Below are positions 27,232-28,307 of a stretch of DNA of 28,307 bases, piece by piece. The notes below the pieces were generated by a model. The model saw nothing but the letters and a program-made list of their open reading frames with translations. It did not search any database and was not told the origin of the DNA. Position numbers and translations under genes: made by a program. Positions within the stretch are counted from its first letter, which is position 1; each line of letters opens with the position of its first letter. Origin of the DNA: Pseudomonadota bacterium (GTDB taxonomy: Bacteria; Pseudomonadota; Alphaproteobacteria; Caulobacterales; Caulobacteraceae); assembly GCA_023451375.1 (NCBI GenBank), contig JAEXZS010000094.1:1-28307 (forward strand). Reading direction: 5' to 3'.

Positions 27232-27992
27232 GGCGCGGCGAGGCCCTGCTGCCGCCGCTGGCCTTGACCCTGTTGCTGCTCGCGGGGTGGGAGACGGCCT
27301 GCCGTCTGCTGGACACGCCCGCCTACGTCCTGCCGCCGCCCAGCGCCGTGACGGTGGCGCTGGTCGAGTCCGGATCGCGCCTGGCCGTCTCGGCCCTGGT
27401 CACCTTCCGCATGGCGCTGACGGCGCTGCTGGTCGCCGGCCTGATCGGCGGCGGCCTGGCGCTGGCGGTGTCGCTGCACCGGACGGCCGAGCGCGCGGTG
27501 CGGCCGCTGGCGGTGGTGCTGCAGGTCACGCCCGTGGTCGCGATCGCGCCCCTGGTGCTGATCTGGTTCGGGCTGGACCACGCCGAGCGGGCGGTGGTCG
27601 CCCTGGCGGCGGCCGTGGCCTTCTTCCCGATCTTCTCCGGCGTCCTGACCGGGCTGAAGTCAGCCGATCCGAACCTGGAGCGACTGTTCGACCTCTGCGC
27701 CGCGACGCCGCTGCAGCGCCTGTGGCGGCTACGGCTGCCGTCGGCCCTGCCCTTCGCATTGGAGGGGCTGCGTGTCGCCGCCGGCCAGGCGGTCATCGGG
27801 GCGGTGGTGGCCGAGTTCGTCTCCGGCTCCGGCGCGACGCAAGGCCTGGCCTGGCGCCTGCTTGAGGCCGGCAATCGCCTGCGCACCGCCGATATGCTGG
27901 CAGGGCTGGCCTGCCTGTCCTTGCTGGGCCTGCTGCTGAACGCGGCCGTGGCCCTGCTGGCGCGGCGCGTGACGGCCGCAACGTGGCGTTAG
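27228..27992 (+). CDS. ABC transporter permease (SsuC/ThiX type)
   Basis: A 254-aa inner-membrane protein with six predicted helices. The binding-protein-dependent transport signature (EAA loop) reads as AATPLQRLWRLRLPSALPFALEGLRVAAGQAVIGAVVAEF, and the N-terminal TPAYVLPPPSAV is typical of the nitrate/sulfonate/taurine/thiamin-precursor permease group. With the NMT1-type binding protein and the frameshifted ATPase it forms one import system. Its ATG overlaps the ATPase stop (ATGA), so its translation should depend on that gene; a frameshift upstream could lower its expression. Length is normal. Confidence 0.92.
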   Translation: MRRGEALLPPLALTLLLLAGWETACRLLDTPAYVLPPPSAVTVALVESGSRLAVSALVTFRMALTALLVAGLIGGGLALAVSLHRTAERAVRPLAVVLQVTPVVAIAPLVLIWFGLDHAERAVVALAAAVAFFPIFSGVLTGLKSADPNLERLFDLCAATPLQRLWRLRLPSALPFALEGLRVAAGQAVIGAVVAEFVSGSGATQGLAWRLLEAGNRLRTADMLAGLACLSLLGLLLNAAVALLARRVTAATWR

Positions 27993-28003
27993 CGCGCGAT
28001 TAA
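27989..28003 (+). promoter_or_regulatory. candidate CtrA-binding site
   Basis: TTAG, 7 nt, TTAA: one mismatch from the CtrA consensus TTAA-N7-TTAA. It overlaps the permease stop and lies 46-60 nt before the ATG of the last gene. Such a match is uncommon in very GC-rich DNA but can occur by chance. Confidence 0.3.
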
Positions 28004-28048
28004 GCGCTGCCCTTTAGCCTGTGCGGCGACCCATCATCCGGAACGCCG

Positions 28049-28307
28049 ATGCGCCGCACCCTCGTCCTCACGACCGTCCTGCTCGGGGCCTGCGCCCTGC
28101 CCGGCGCCGCCCTGGCTCAAGTTCAGGCTCAACCGTCGAACGGCGCTGGCCTGCGCTATCTGTCCTGGCCCGGCAAGGCCGCCGTCGCGACGCCGCGTCC
28201 CGCGCCGGCGGTCGCCGCCGCCGCAACGCCAGCGCCGATCCCGGCCCGCGCCTCCGCCCCCATTCCGCTGGCCCGCATAGAGCCCGCGCCGGTTCCGACC
28301 CCGTCAT
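28049..28307 (+). CDS. secreted Pro/Ala-rich protein, 3' end outside window
   Basis: The frame is open from the ATG at 28049 to the right edge (86 codons). It begins with a signal peptide (MRRTLVLTTVLLGACALPGAALA, cleavage about residue 23), then QVQAQPSNGAGLRYLSWPGK and a low-complexity Ala/Pro stretch. The stretch after the signal (GLRYLSWPGKAA) seems to me a recurring N-terminal motif of Caulobacteraceae exported proteins, but I cannot name the function. CGGAAC just before the ATG is a weak ribosome-binding site. It is 56 nt after the permease and could be a separate unit. Confidence 0.68.
   Translation, partial: MRRTLVLTTVLLGACALPGAALAQVQAQPSNGAGLRYLSWPGKAAVATPRPAPAVAAAATPAPIPARASAPIPLARIEPAPVPTPS

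Overview
This window is chromosomal DNA from a GC-rich alphaproteobacterium of the Caulobacteraceae, most likely Brevundimonas or a close relative. Four Caulobacter-type cell-cycle proteins occur within 20 kb: a PleC-like kinase, ChpT, a TacA-like sigma-54 activator and GapR. The recA gene carries the alphaproteobacterial SOS operator GTTC-N7-GTTC, and the transhydrogenase is split into three genes with an aa3-type oxidase subunit IV beside it. Several genes use TTG or GTG starts, and coding regions are very GC-rich. The genus is inferred from gene content, not from a marker search.

Layout. 1-5.5 kb: a PleC-like sensor kinase cut by the left edge; on the opposite strand a sulfur pair (CysQ phosphatase, then a TauE/SafE exporter); divergently ChpT, a single-domain response regulator and a CheR-type methyltransferase, the last two translationally coupled. 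5.5-9.4 kb: a membrane-fused M28 peptidase, recA with SOS box and a good terminator, and a DUF1801 protein. 9.4-13.2 kb (minus): the proton-translocating transhydrogenase operon pntAa-orf84-pntAb-orf88-pntB, with two small membrane ORFs threaded in by ATGA overlaps, and upstream the cytochrome oxidase subunit IV gene. 13.3-17 kb: PepF-type oligoendopeptidase and a divergent DUF4153 membrane protein. 17.1-20.3 kb: tacA, two small basic hypothetical proteins, then on the minus strand gapR plus a basic partner ORF, and rpmJ (bL36).

20.4-28.3 kb: a strange tRNA-Cys-like gene, a lipoprotein lytic transglycosylase with a peptidoglycan-binding domain, an MFS transporter with an unusual N-terminal extension, a 0.6-kb non-coding stretch with strong palindromes, a secreted protein made of three TonB_C-like repeats, and a three-gene NMT1/THI5-type ABC uptake operon whose ATPase is frameshifted inside the ABC signature. 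A secreted Pro/Ala-rich protein is cut by the right edge.

How they fit together. PleC sets the DivK state that controls CckA; ChpT is the phosphotransferase that relays CckA phosphate to CtrA and CpdR; TacA acts downstream in the stalk/SpmX branch; GapR binds overtwisted DNA during replication. These roles come from knowledge of the Caulobacter families, not from this sequence. No CRISPR array, insertion sequence or prophage was seen. The least explained items are the tRNA-Cys-like gene with a 13-bp acceptor branch and 8-nt anticodon loop, the low-GC ORF inside the pnt operon, the triple-repeat TonB_C-like protein, and the dispersed palindromes at gene ends.
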